NCBI GenBank assembly: GCA_964549445.1
Contig: CAZJVS010000010.1
Location: forward strand, 1 to 64,000
Origin: SpSt-539 sp964549445
Lineage (GTDB): Bacteria > Planctomycetota > Phycisphaerae > UBA1845 > UTPLA1
Direction of reading: 5' to 3'
Length of the DNA: 64,000 nt
Position 1 is the stretch's first letter. Each line of letters begins with the position of its first letter. Below the pieces are notes generated by a model. The model saw only the letters and a program-made list of their open reading frames with translations. It was not told the DNA's origin and made no database searches. A program made the position numbers and the translations under genes. Positions 16,737-25,947 of this stretch are shown in pieces.

Positions 16737-17783
16737 TTAGAAAAGTGTGGATTCGCGTTCCGGTGGAGCATCGGCGATCGGCGGAGTTAGGCCCATGTGT
16801 TGATACGCTGCTCGTGTGGCGCAGCGGCCCTGGCGGGTGCGGGTGACGAAGCCGATTTGCAGTAGAAACGGCTCGACCATGTCTTCGAGCGTGTCGCGTT
16901 CCTGGCCCATGGTGGCGGCGATGGCTTCGATGCCGGCCGGGCCGCCGTTGTAGGTGTTAATCAGAGCGGTCAGGAACGCGCGGTCGAGGTCGTCGAGGCC
17001 GAGGGCGTCGATTCGCTGTACGTCGAGGGCTTTCTCGACGAGCGGTGGCGTGAGCTTGCCGTCGCCGCAAACCTGGGCGTAGTCACGGGTGCGGCGGAGC
17101 AGGCGGTTTGCGACGCGCGGCGTGCCGCGGGCGCGGTCGGCGAGCAATCGCAGAGCCGGCTCGTCGGCCTTCAACTCCAGCATTCGCGAAGAGCGTCGCA
17201 GGATTTCGTGCAGGTCGTCGGGGGTGTAGAAGTCGAAGTGGTAGCGCAGGCCGAAACGGTCGCGCATGGCGGCCGTGAGCATTCCAGCGCGGGTTGTCGC
17301 GCCGATGAGGGTGAACCGTTTCAGACGAAAGCTGACGGTGCGGCCGCCGACGCCGCCTTCGAGCGTGAAATCGACGCGGAAGTCTTCCATCGCGGGGTAG
17401 AGGAACTCCTCGACGATCTTGCTGAGGCGGTGGACCTCGTCGATGAAGAGGATGTCGCCTTCCTCCAGGTTCGTGAGCGTGCTCATCAAGTCGGCGGTCT
17501 TGACGATGGCCGGGCCGCTGGTGATTCGCAGCCGCTCGCCGACGCCCATCTCATTGGCGATGACGTGTGCGAGCGTGGTTTTGCCGAGGCCGGGTGGGCC
17601 GTCGAGCAGGATGTGTTCGAGCGGCTCGCGGCGGCCCTTGGCGGCGGCGATGGCGATGTTGAGCTGGTCGATGACGAGTTTTTGGCCGACGCAGTCGGAG
17701 AGTTTTCGGGGGCGGAGGGCGAGATTGGAGCGGTCCTCGTCGTGGCCGGTGGACTCGGAGGTGATGACGCGTTGGACGGGCAT
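16737..17783 (-). CDS. ruvB: Holliday junction branch migration ATPase RuvB
   Basis: RuvB is the hexameric motor that drives branch migration on RuvA-bound Holliday junctions. The 348-residue product has Walker A GPPGLGKTT (62-70), Walker B ILFIDEVHR (111-119), the RuvB beta-hairpin region and sensor block IGATTRAGMLTAAMRDRFG. The C-terminal winged helix ends in GLTPP. It starts six bases after the ruvA stop. The ruvC partner is unlinked, at 56520. Confidence 0.98.
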   Translation of the reverse strand: MPVQRVITSESTGHDEDRSNLALRPRKLSDCVGQKLVIDQLNIAIAAAKGRREPLEHILLDGPPGLGKTTLAHVIANEMGVGERLRITSGPAIVKTADLMSTLTNLEEGDILFIDEVHRLSKIVEEFLYPAMEDFRVDFTLEGGVGGRTVSFRLKRFTLIGATTRAGMLTAAMRDRFGLRYHFDFYTPDDLHEILRRSSRMLELKADEPALRLLADRARGTPRVANRLLRRTRDYAQVCGDGKLTPPLVEKALDVQRIDALGLDDLDRAFLTALINTYNGGPAGIEAIAATMGQERDTLEDMVEPFLLQIGFVTRTRQGRCATRAAYQHMGLTPPIADAPPERESTLF

Positions 17784-17789
17784 GGCGAG

Positions 17790-18422
17790 CTATCCTTCCG
17801 CTCCGGTCTTCACGCGATACGCGGCACGGACCCATTCGTCGGCCGTCTTGAGGCCGGCGTGGAGCTGCGCCGCGCGGGCCAGCCACCGCTCGGCGTCGGC
17901 GCGGCCGTCGCCCCAGTTTACGAGCAATTCGAGGGCGTCGCGCTGGGCCTGGGTGAGTTCGGATTGCACGGGGGTCGTAAGGCCGGCGCCGATCGCGCCG
18001 AATTCCTTCAGTTTGCCGCGCAATTCGGCGACGACCGTGTCGGCCGTGCGGCGACCGATTCCGGGGAGCTTTGAAAGTCCGACGGTGTCGGCGGCCTCGA
18101 TCATCGCGGCGATGCGACCGACGGGTTCGGCGAGGGCGCGAAGGGCCTTGCGGACGCCGATGCCTTTGACGGTGAGAAAGATCTCGAAGAACGCGCGATC
18201 GCTGGGATGGAGGAAGCCGACGATGCGCGGGACAAAGTTGCCGCCGGCCAGGTTGCCCTCGAGATACTCCATGGTGTGAAGCGTCACGGCCAGCCCGCGG
18301 CAGGCGGCCAGTTCGGCGATGCCGTAGCGCGGGACGAGGACCTCGTAGGCGAGTCCGTCGCGTTCAACGACGACGGCTTCTTCGCCGATGTCGGACAGAG
18401 TTCCCGAGACGCGGACGATCAT
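17790..18422 (-). CDS. ruvA: Holliday junction DNA helicase subunit RuvA
   Basis: The 210-residue product has three parts: an OB fold (MIVRVSGTLSDIGEEAVVVE onwards), tandem helix-hairpin-helix motifs (KGIGVRKALRAL and LPGIGRRTADTVV, about residues 80-125) and the C-terminal domain III that contacts RuvB. RuvA tetramers bind four-way junctions. It is in the usual ruvA-ruvB order, downstream of aroC by 39 bases. Confidence 0.97.
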   Translation of the reverse strand: MIVRVSGTLSDIGEEAVVVERDGLAYEVLVPRYGIAELAACRGLAVTLHTMEYLEGNLAGGNFVPRIVGFLHPSDRAFFEIFLTVKGIGVRKALRALAEPVGRIAAMIEAADTVGLSKLPGIGRRTADTVVAELRGKLKEFGAIGAGLTTPVQSELTQAQRDALELLVNWGDGRADAERWLARAAQLHAGLKTADEWVRAAYRVKTGAEG

Positions 18423-18461
18423 GTCGGCGGATTGTGCGGGCGAATCGGGTGGCGGGCAATG

Positions 18462-19634
18462 TCACGGTGTGGGTGGTCGGAGCGGGAGGGAACGGGCGGC
18501 GGTGAGATAGTGGTCGTATGCGGCCCGAATTTCGCGAAGGGTGTCGCCGGCGAACTTTTCGAGGAACGCCCGTGCGATTTCGAATGCAACGACGTTTTCG
18601 GCGACGACGCTTGCGGCGGGGACGGCGCAGATGTCGCTGCGTTCGTAGTCACTCCGCTCGGGAGCAAGCGTTTCGAGGTTCACGCTATCGAGCCCGCGAA
18701 GCAGCGTGCTGATCGGCTTCATGACGCCGCGGACGATGATGGGCATTCCGTTGGTCATGCCGCCTTCGAGACCGCCCGCGTTGTTGGTGCGGCGGATGAA
18801 GCCAAGGTTCGACTCGTGTCGCCGCGCGGCGACGAAATCGATCTCGTCGTGGACTTTGCTGCCCAGCCTTTCGGCACAGCCGAAGCCCAATCCGATCTCG
18901 ACGCCCTTGAACGCCTGGATCGCGCCGACCGCGGCCATCAGCCGGCCGTCGAGCCGGTCCTGCCAACGTGCGCACGACCCGATGCCCGGTGGGCAGTTGA
19001 AGACCCGGACTTCGACTATGCCGCCTGCGGTGTCCTTGTCCTGCTTCACGCGGCGGATGGCTTCCATCATTCGTGGAGCAGCGGCCGCATCGGGGGTGTA
19101 AACGTCGTTGGCGTCGCGCGCGGCCCGAAGGTCGGCCGGTTTCGCATCGGCAGAGACGGTTGCTTTTTCCGCCGCGACCTGACACACGAATCCGACGACA
19201 TCGATGCCAAACTCACGCAGAATGCACTTCGCCAGCGCGCCTGCGGCCGTCCGTGCCGCGGTCTCCCGCGCGCTCGCTCGTTCGAGCGAATTGCGACAAT
19301 CGGTCGAGAGCCATTTCATTGCGCCGGCGTAGTCGGCGTGGCCGGGACGCGGTCGGTGGACGGCCGGGGCTTGTTCCAGACGCGCGTCTTTGTTTATGAT
19401 TTGAAGAGCGACCGGCGAGCCGATCGTAAGGCCGCCGCGTACGCCGGAGAGGACGAAGACCTCGTCGCGCTCAATGTGCTGACGGCCGCCCCGGCCGTAG
19501 CCGCCCTGGCGGCGCTTGAGTTCGGCATTGATCGACTCGGCGTCCAGAGTGACGCCCGCGGGAAATCCTTCCACGAGCACGACCATTGCGGGGCCGTGCG
19601 ATTCACCCGCGGTTCGGTAGTCAAGTAGGGCCAT
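18462..19634 (-). CDS. aroC: Chorismate synthase
   Basis: This enzyme makes chorismate from EPSP with reduced FMN, the last common step of aromatic synthesis. The 390-residue product shows the signatures GESHGPAMVVLVEGFPAG, RQGGYGRGGRQ, RPGHADYAGAMKW and ERASARETAAR. The ATG at 19634 begins MALLDYRTAGESHG, the expected N-terminus. A longer frame adds 36 residues without similarity and is rejected. It is divergent from the AAA+ gene at 19709, leaving a 74-base shared promoter region. Confidence 0.97.
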   Translation of the reverse strand: MALLDYRTAGESHGPAMVVLVEGFPAGVTLDAESINAELKRRQGGYGRGGRQHIERDEVFVLSGVRGGLTIGSPVALQIINKDARLEQAPAVHRPRPGHADYAGAMKWLSTDCRNSLERASARETAARTAAGALAKCILREFGIDVVGFVCQVAAEKATVSADAKPADLRAARDANDVYTPDAAAAPRMMEAIRRVKQDKDTAGGIVEVRVFNCPPGIGSCARWQDRLDGRLMAAVGAIQAFKGVEIGLGFGCAERLGSKVHDEIDFVAARRHESNLGFIRRTNNAGGLEGGMTNGMPIIVRGVMKPISTLLRGLDSVNLETLAPERSDYERSDICAVPAASVVAENVVAFEIARAFLEKFAGDTLREIRAAYDHYLTAARSLPLRPPTP

Positions 19635-19708
19635 CTGCAGACCGATTATATCGAGGCCATCCTCCGCGCGGGATACTTGCGCCGCGGGGCCTAGACCGAG
19701 AATCAACG

Positions 19709-21082
19709 ATGTTTCGCAATCGAGGAGAACAGCGCGTGACACCCGCCGCCGTCAGCAAGCCGCCCAAGCCCGTGAGCAAGTTCGAGCCGACGGTCGGTCT
19801 CCCCGATACACCGCCGGCGCGGGCAGAACGATTCATTCCCAAGCCGCCCGCCAACTTTCTCGAAGCAGGTCTGAACGAGGCGTTTGTCGAAACGTTGATC
19901 CTCAAGTACCTGCTTGGCGTCGGTTCGGCCACCGGCGGCGCTATTGCCAAGGAACTCTGCCTGCCGAACGGCCCGGTGCTCGAGCTGCTGCAGACCTTGA
20001 AGGGCCAGCAGGTCATTGGCTACACCGGCACGGCCGGCGCGGGCGACTTCACATACACCCTGACGGACCTCGGGCGCGAGCGCGGCCGGCGGTACCTGCT
20101 GGAGAACATGTACGTCGGCGCCGCACCGGTTCCGATCGAACAATACATCGAGGCCGTCAAGGCGCAATCGATTTCGGGCCTGCATCCCGAACTGGGCGAC
20201 CTTCGCAAGGCCTTCAGTGACCTGCTCATCAGCGACGAGATGTTCTCCGAACTCGGGCCGGCCATTAGCTCCGGCCGCGGCATGTTTCTCTACGGTTACC
20301 CGGGCAACGGAAAGTCGAGCATTGCCGAACGGATCACGCGCTGCTTCGGGGACCAGGTCTGGATTCCGAAGGTCGTGAGCTGCGAGGGGATGATCATCAA
20401 GCTCTTCGACCCGGAGAGCCACGAGCCGGTGCCAATGTCGAGCGGCGGCATCTTCCGCACGGCCGAGCATGACGAGCGCTGGGTCAAGATCACGCGGCCG
20501 ACGATCATCGCGGCCGGCGAACTGACCATGGACATGCTCGAGGTCAGCTATAACGAGACGACGCGGATCTGCGTCGCACCGTTACAGATGAAGAGCAACA
20601 CGGGAACGTTCGTCATCGACGACTTCGGCCGCCAGCGGATGCGGCCGATCGAGTTGCTCAACCGCTGGATCGTGCCGCTGGAGAAGCGTCACGATTACCT
20701 GACGCTGCCGAACGGCAAGAAGGTGCGGATTCCCTTTGACCAGCTCATCATCTTCTCGACGAACCTGGAGCCCAAGGACCTGGTCGATGAGGCGTTTCTG
20801 CGGCGAATTCCGTACAAAATAAACGTGCCCGATCCGACCGAGGGCCAATTCCGCCAGTTGTTCGATATCTTCGCCCCCAAACTCGGATTCCAGATGAATT
20901 CGGCTGCGATCGACTACTTCGTCGACAAGCATTACAAGCAGGCGCAGCGGCCGTTCCGATGCTGCCAGCCGCGCGACATTCTGTTGCAGATCTACAATCG
21001 CTGTAAGTACGACCGCAAGCCGCTGGAACTGACGCCGGAAAACTTCGACTTTGCGGCGGCCATGTACTTCACCGTCATGTAG
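19709..21082 (+). CDS. AAA+ ATPase with N-terminal winged-helix-like domain
   Basis: The 457-residue protein has a Pro-rich N-terminus. Residues about 55-130 look like a winged helix (LILKYLLGVGSATGGAIAKEL..LLQTLKGQQVIGYTG). The AAA+ module has Walker A GYPGNGKS (196-203), Walker B TFVIDDFG (300-307), sensor 1 STNLEP (350-355) and a likely Arg finger FLRRI (363-367). I recognise the general type, an AAA+ protein common in planctomycetes and relatives, but no experimentally assigned function. A C-terminal block, RCCQPRDILLQIYNRCKY, precedes the lid. It is monocistronic and converges on the secreted repeat protein 12 bases away. Confidence 0.8.
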   Translation: MFRNRGEQRVTPAAVSKPPKPVSKFEPTVGLPDTPPARAERFIPKPPANFLEAGLNEAFVETLILKYLLGVGSATGGAIAKELCLPNGPVLELLQTLKGQQVIGYTGTAGAGDFTYTLTDLGRERGRRYLLENMYVGAAPVPIEQYIEAVKAQSISGLHPELGDLRKAFSDLLISDEMFSELGPAISSGRGMFLYGYPGNGKSSIAERITRCFGDQVWIPKVVSCEGMIIKLFDPESHEPVPMSSGGIFRTAEHDERWVKITRPTIIAAGELTMDMLEVSYNETTRICVAPLQMKSNTGTFVIDDFGRQRMRPIELLNRWIVPLEKRHDYLTLPNGKKVRIPFDQLIIFSTNLEPKDLVDEAFLRRIPYKINVPDPTEGQFRQLFDIFAPKLGFQMNSAAIDYFVDKHYKQAQRPFRCCQPRDILLQIYNRCKYDRKPLELTPENFDFAAAMYFTVM

Positions 21083-21094
21083 ACCGGCGCGGGG

Positions 21095-23143
21095 TCAGGG
21101 ACCGAGCAGTCGGCTGGTCATCGGGGCTACTTCACTCACGTCGACCCAGCCGTCGTTGTCCAAATCACTGGCGCACCATCCGGGCAGCGACCCCCCGGCG
21201 CCGGTGATGTATGCGACGAACGCCTGAATATCATCGCCGTTGACGACTCCGTCGCCGTTCGCATCGCCGCTGCCGGTCGGCCAGACCGTGAGCGTCGCGG
21301 CATCGCTGATCGCCGTGCCGCAGGCATTGGACACGACGCAACGAAGATTGAGCGAAGCCCGGTCTATCGGAAACAGAATCAAGTTGCTGAGCTGCATCCA
21401 ATCGGCGTTCGCTCCGCTGACAAACCCAAGCACGATGCCATTGTGGACGAGATCGCCGTCGAGCATGTCGGTCCAAACGCCGGGGTCGAGTTCCGCCTGC
21501 CATTGATGCTGTAACGGAAGCGAACCGGTCGCTGACGCAAAGAAGCTGGAGCCGCCGATCGAGCAGGTGGAATCGGGGGAGGGATGTTGCGTGATCGCGG
21601 GACCACCGCACGCAAGCGTCACCAGCATGTTGTCGGCCAGGAAGATCGGGCCCCAGTCCTGGCATGTGGGCGGTCGTGCGTCGTAATGGACAACGACGCT
21701 GTTGAAACCCGTCGCGACGTTTATGCTGAGCGTGCCTGTCGGCCAGGTGCCGGGCTGTGGCGCGGTCGTCGTATTCGTGCCGACCGATACGCCGTTCAAG
21801 AGAGCGGTGACGCGCATCCGAGCCGAGTCGTCGCAACCGAGTTCCTGCGGTGCGTACATGATGGAGAAATCGGTCAGTGTTGTGGAGAACGAAACCAGCA
21901 GATCCGCGGCAAAGACGCTGTTGGGATAAACGCACAACCCGCCAAATCCGGCTGGTGTGAAGCCCATCGTGTTCGCCTGCTGGATGGAGAAGCCTGAGCC
22001 GGTCGCCGACAAGTGCGCCGTCAGTCCGCTCACTGTCACATCGATCGGCAGTGACGTATGAACCGGAGCATTGTCAAAATCGAAGAGAACCGTCGACCCC
22101 AGCGGCGCGAAGTTGGCCAACAGAGTTCGATCCGAAGTTGCCGTGAACGAATAGGACGCTGACGTGCTGACGGGCGTTCCGAACTCGGTCCATTCGGCAA
22201 AGGCGTATCCGGCGTTCGCGACAGCCGTAACGGTGACGTTTGATCCGCTGTTATAGACCCCGTCGCCGGTCGTCAAACCGCCGAAGTTGGGCGAGGCGGC
22301 GGTCGTAATCGTAAACGCGGTTGTGAAGTTCGCGACAAGCGTCCGGTCGGCCGTGACCGTGAAGTTGTAAGTTGGGGCAGTGCTGAGGGGCGCGCCGTTC
22401 TCCGTCCAGTTCACGAACCCGAAGCCCGGATTCGCCGAGGCCGTCAGCGATGCGACCGAGCCGGCTGGATACGCGCCTGTTCCCGTAATCGTACCTGCGC
22501 CCGGCGGAGCGACACTGGCCGAGATGCTGTAGTTCGTCGCGGCGGTTGTCAGGAGCGAAAACGACATATCGCCGGGCGCTGATTGATACATGTATTCAGC
22601 CAGCTTTCGGAAGTACGAGCCATCGCCGCTCGCTGCGGCAAATCCCCAGTCAGGGATGCCGTGCTGCCACGCGTGAATACGTACCCAGTATTTCGTCGCA
22701 GCCGCCGCCTGAAACGCCGCGGGCAGAGTAAAGCGGTAGTCGTACATCGCCACGCCGCCGAACGTGCCGACGAGCGTCTGATTGCAGTTGCCCGCCACAA
22801 CGTAGTGACGCAACGGATTTGGCGCGAAGACGCTGCCGATGTCGGGCTGCGAGCCGCCTTGGATCGACGACCAGAACTCAATTGTGAAGTCGAGGACGGG
22901 GCCGCCCGACCCGGAATACGTGGGGTCAAATCCGCCGCGCCAGCGAATTTCGGTGACTGCGGTGGTCTGCGCAAGTGTGAAGCCGTCCCAGATGTACTGA
23001 TCCCAGTTGCTGCCATCGGGGTCCAGCCATGCCGAGCGGAAGATCGTTCCGGAGTTATTGTGCACTTGATCGAAGACAACGGTTTGGGCGGAGGCCGGCA
23101 GGCCAACGGCGGCGATCACGGCGAGAGAAACGGACTTCGACAT
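21095..23143 (-). CDS. Secreted protein with two InlB-type beta repeats and a dockerin-like tail
   Basis: The 682-residue protein starts at ATG 23143, which follows AAGGAGCT by a few bases. A longer frame is rejected. It has a signal peptide (about 1-19, ASA), then an N-terminal domain of about 190 residues that I do not recognise. Two tandem InlB-like bacterial repeats follow (about 210-350), each ending FTVTADRTLVANF or FTATSDRTLLANF. A beta-rich central region comes next, then a terminal dockerin-like EF-hand pair GDANGDGVVNGDDIQAF and SDLDNDGWVDVSEV. Such proteins are common extracellular products of planctomycetes. The ligand is unknown. Confidence 0.85.
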   Translation of the reverse strand: MSKSVSLAVIAAVGLPASAQTVVFDQVHNNSGTIFRSAWLDPDGSNWDQYIWDGFTLAQTTAVTEIRWRGGFDPTYSGSGGPVLDFTIEFWSSIQGGSQPDIGSVFAPNPLRHYVVAGNCNQTLVGTFGGVAMYDYRFTLPAAFQAAAATKYWVRIHAWQHGIPDWGFAAASGDGSYFRKLAEYMYQSAPGDMSFSLLTTAATNYSISASVAPPGAGTITGTGAYPAGSVASLTASANPGFGFVNWTENGAPLSTAPTYNFTVTADRTLVANFTTAFTITTAASPNFGGLTTGDGVYNSGSNVTVTAVANAGYAFAEWTEFGTPVSTSASYSFTATSDRTLLANFAPLGSTVLFDFDNAPVHTSLPIDVTVSGLTAHLSATGSGFSIQQANTMGFTPAGFGGLCVYPNSVFAADLLVSFSTTLTDFSIMYAPQELGCDDSARMRVTALLNGVSVGTNTTTAPQPGTWPTGTLSINVATGFNSVVVHYDARPPTCQDWGPIFLADNMLVTLACGGPAITQHPSPDSTCSIGGSSFFASATGSLPLQHQWQAELDPGVWTDMLDGDLVHNGIVLGFVSGANADWMQLSNLILFPIDRASLNLRCVVSNACGTAISDAATLTVWPTGSGDANGDGVVNGDDIQAFVAYITGAGGSLPGWCASDLDNDGWVDVSEVAPMTSRLLGP

Positions 23144-23347
23144 GGGAAGCTCCTTCAACCTGCCCGGCGGACCGGATCGGAGCAGGGATCGACCGCGTCG
23201 GCGCGCATCAATCCCCTGCTTGCGCCGCACACAATCATGCTAAGCCCGATCGTGCGGCACAAACGAGGTATCTCTTTCGCTACGTGTATAACGAGCAGGC
23301 AGCTTCTGAAGCGCGGGTGCCGCGTTCGTAATGGTTTCAGTGTCGTC

Positions 23348-24562
23348 TCACGGGCACCCACCCGGCTGCAGCAAGCATTGTGCAAACCCCTCGACGTCCG
23401 CGTCGGTCACTTGTCCGTCGGGAATCTGGCCGACGTCCCCGGCGCAAATCTGCTGCGGAGTTCCGCCGAAAACCATCGCTTGGACAAATCCCTGGACGTC
23501 GCGACCGTCAACCGCGCCGTCAGCATTCATGTCGGCTTTGGTGCACGCGACCGGTGAGAGCAGGTATCCGTGTGGAAAACCGATGTGTAATCCCTCGCCT
23601 ACGATCAGGCCGCTGTCGTTGATCGCGTGCGCCCGAAGCAGCGTCCAGTTCGCGCCCGGTGGGATGCGCGTGTTGAGGTCGATGATCTGACCGCCGCGCC
23701 ACAACACCGCGCGGGAGTCGGACGTGCCCACGATGTCGCCTGCGGTGTTGATCCCGTAGGCAAAACTGTAGGTATTCGCCAGCGTGCCAAGGTCCGTCCG
23801 CGTGAGCACGATTCCGCTCGCATCGACTTCGACTCGAAAAGCGTGCGGCGAGCCGGCAGCAGTCGCGGACCAACCGACAATCTGGTTGTTGTCGTTAATG
23901 TCGTTGGCCGAACTGTTGGCGGCCCCGTCGAGTGCCCCCAGGTCTTTCGGCGCGCCGTTCTGCCACAGGCACGCCCGAACCGTCAAGTCGTCAATAAGAA
24001 ACGACTGCCCGACGACGCGGCCGGCGCCATCCACGGCGAAAGCGCGGCTGTTGCGCCCGCCGAGCGTGCCCAGGTCGGTCAGCGCACCCGAGTTCCATTG
24101 GCATGCATGCTCAACCCACAGATCGTTCAGGTATGTCGTCAGATGTCCGACGATCATCCCCGACCCGTTGATGCCGCGCGGCGCAAAATGACCCAGGTTT
24201 GTCGTAGTTCCGCCTTCCCAGAGCATCGCATGACTTTGCAGCTCGCCGAGGTTGTAGGACTGCGCGACGACCTGGCCGTTGTCGTTGATGGCGAACGCCA
24301 TGCTTTGACTGTCCGTTGCAATCGTCCCGAGGTCGGTCAGAGCGCCGTCGTAAAATGCGCCGTGGCAATCGGCAGACGCAGTTGTGAAATATCCGACAAT
24401 CTGGCCGCTGCCGTTGATCGCGTATGCGGCGCTCTGCGGTCGGGAGAGCGTGCCAAGATCCGTCACCACATACTCATACGCGCCGGTTGCGATTCGCGCG
24501 GTCCAAAGCGAGGTGACGACGTAGGCGGCCACCGAGATCAGGATCGTTTGTCTTGCACACAT
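23348..24562 (-). CDS. HAF-repeat exported protein with dockerin-like C-terminus
   Basis: The protein is about 404 residues. The ATG at 24562 follows GAGGG. A GTG five codons earlier is the alternative start. It has a signal peptide, then about eight HAF-type repeats of the form TDLGTL....AYAINGSGQIVG..., each with a DLG and an IN.xGQIVG segment, which should build a beta-propeller. The tail KADMNADGAVDGRDVQGFV plus a second EF-hand-like unit resembles dockerin. It is probably extracellular or surface bound, with unknown function. It is separated by 44 bases from the upstream cytochrome gene and may be co-transcribed with it. Confidence 0.85.
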   Translation of the reverse strand: MCARQTILISVAAYVVTSLWTARIATGAYEYVVTDLGTLSRPQSAAYAINGSGQIVGYFTTASADCHGAFYDGALTDLGTIATDSQSMAFAINDNGQVVAQSYNLGELQSHAMLWEGGTTTNLGHFAPRGINGSGMIVGHLTTYLNDLWVEHACQWNSGALTDLGTLGGRNSRAFAVDGAGRVVGQSFLIDDLTVRACLWQNGAPKDLGALDGAANSSANDINDNNQIVGWSATAAGSPHAFRVEVDASGIVLTRTDLGTLANTYSFAYGINTAGDIVGTSDSRAVLWRGGQIIDLNTRIPPGANWTLLRAHAINDSGLIVGEGLHIGFPHGYLLSPVACTKADMNADGAVDGRDVQGFVQAMVFGGTPQQICAGDVGQIPDGQVTDADVEGFAQCLLQPGGCP

Positions 24563-24606
24563 GGATGGTGCCCTCACTCGTTCGAGTTCAACGGATCGGC
24601 ATTTTG

Positions 24607-25830
24607 TTAGTCATCGGTCAGGCGGTGCGGGAACGGGTCGCTTGGTGTTTGTTGATGACAGACCGTACAGGTATCGATGCGACCGGCGTGCCCCTGAATC
24701 GTGACGGCCTGCACGTTGTCGACCGCCATGACGGTCGGCGTAATTGCATGCGGGCTGCCATGACATGCCGCGCACTGAACGCCGCGGTGTCCGCGCGACG
24801 CCCGGTAGAGCTTCCCAGGTTCTTCAAACTCCCATGTTGGGTGCTGCGCCTGGTGACATGATCCGCAATTTGGCTCGTCCATCCAGGGTCGGCGGGCCGG
24901 GTCGCCGACCGCCGTCATCGACGTGTGACAGCTCTTGCAGTTCATTCCGGCTGCAGCGTGAACATCACGCAGGCACTTGGTACGCACGCCGGGATGACAG
25001 GCATAACACTCTTCGCCGAGAGTACCCGGGAGCTGCGACATTCGCGGTGCGTGTGCCAGATGCATGGCGGACGAAAGATTGGAGACGCCCGGGATGCCCG
25101 GCGCGCCAAGCGCCGCGTCGGCGTGGCAGCCGGCGCAGAGGACCGGCTTCGCCGTTTCCAATTGCGTGCCGTGCAGGCGATCGTGGCTCCGCAGGATGTC
25201 GGTCGCGGTCGAAATGCCGGGCGTCGCGTGGCATAGATTGCAACTCATCTCCCACGAAACGGGAACGACCGCCTGCGTCATCCCCATGATCGTCCCATTC
25301 CGTTTGACGGTGACAGTCGCCAGGTTGTAGGGATTCTCCCGCCCGCTGTCGTCGATCTGCGTAATCGGGATGCCGGTCACCGACCAGTCGTTGCTCCCCG
25401 GCGTCCGCGACATGAACCCGGACATGCCGTGACCGGTCAGCCCGACGCCGGACGGAATGGTGGCGCCGAACAGGGCGCCGGCATGTGTCCAGAAGTTAGA
25501 CTTGTCGGCGGTTCGCGTGTTGCCCGGTATCGAATACTGGACGGTTATGCCGCTCGTCACAATTTCCGGCGAGCCGTGCGTGCGATCGATTACCTGTGCG
25601 TGGAGCGTGTTGTACGGCGGCAGCACGAGCAATTCCGAGCAGTCCAGGTTCATGCAGTGCATTCCCAGATCGTTAAAGGCGAGGACCGTGTAGGGCGTCC
25701 AGATGTTTCGCGGCGATGGCGGCTCACCTGACGGTGCGGGTGACTTGATCGGAGTTTCGGGGAGAGCGACTGCGGTATGGAATGCGAACAGCGCAAACAA
25801 CGTAACCACCAACGACATTCGACCCGACAT
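24607..25830 (-). CDS. Exported multihaem c-type cytochrome, seven CxxCH motifs
   Basis: The 407-residue protein starts at the ATG with GGAGG eight bases upstream, five codons inside the longest frame. It has a signal peptide (ALP near residue 24). The N-terminal half (about 45-190) has no haem motif. It contains a distinctive block, VLAFNDLGMHCMNLDCSE, that I associate with uncharacterised exported cytochromes. The second half carries seven CxxCH haem sites: CNLCH, CAGCH, CYACH, CKSCH, CGSCH, CAACH and CTVCH. It is probably a periplasmic electron-transfer protein or part of an extracellular respiratory chain. No partner reductase or maturation gene is nearby. Confidence 0.88.
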   Translation of the reverse strand: MSGRMSLVVTLFALFAFHTAVALPETPIKSPAPSGEPPSPRNIWTPYTVLAFNDLGMHCMNLDCSELLVLPPYNTLHAQVIDRTHGSPEIVTSGITVQYSIPGNTRTADKSNFWTHAGALFGATIPSGVGLTGHGMSGFMSRTPGSNDWSVTGIPITQIDDSGRENPYNLATVTVKRNGTIMGMTQAVVPVSWEMSCNLCHATPGISTATDILRSHDRLHGTQLETAKPVLCAGCHADAALGAPGIPGVSNLSSAMHLAHAPRMSQLPGTLGEECYACHPGVRTKCLRDVHAAAGMNCKSCHTSMTAVGDPARRPWMDEPNCGSCHQAQHPTWEFEEPGKLYRASRGHRGVQCAACHGSPHAITPTVMAVDNVQAVTIQGHAGRIDTCTVCHQQTPSDPFPHRLTDD

Positions 25831-25912
25831 GGTGCGATCCTCCACGCAGGACGGCAGCCCCGCTGATCCGGCCCACAGTTGGAATTGTGATCGTTAGGTC
25901 AGATAACGACAG

Positions 25913-25928
25913 GTATCTCTACAGATAC
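25913..25928. promoter_or_regulatory. Short palindrome upstream of the cytochrome gene, possible operator
   Basis: GTATCT-CTAC-AGATAC forms a perfect 6-base inverted repeat with a 4-base spacer, 83 bases upstream of the cytochrome start. The ten bases AGGTATCTCT (25911-25920) recur at 23266-23275, upstream of the InlB-repeat gene. A LuxR-type regulator is encoded next door. An operator role is inference only. Confidence 0.3.
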
Positions 25929-25947
25929 GTCGCCCGGAATGGCACCG

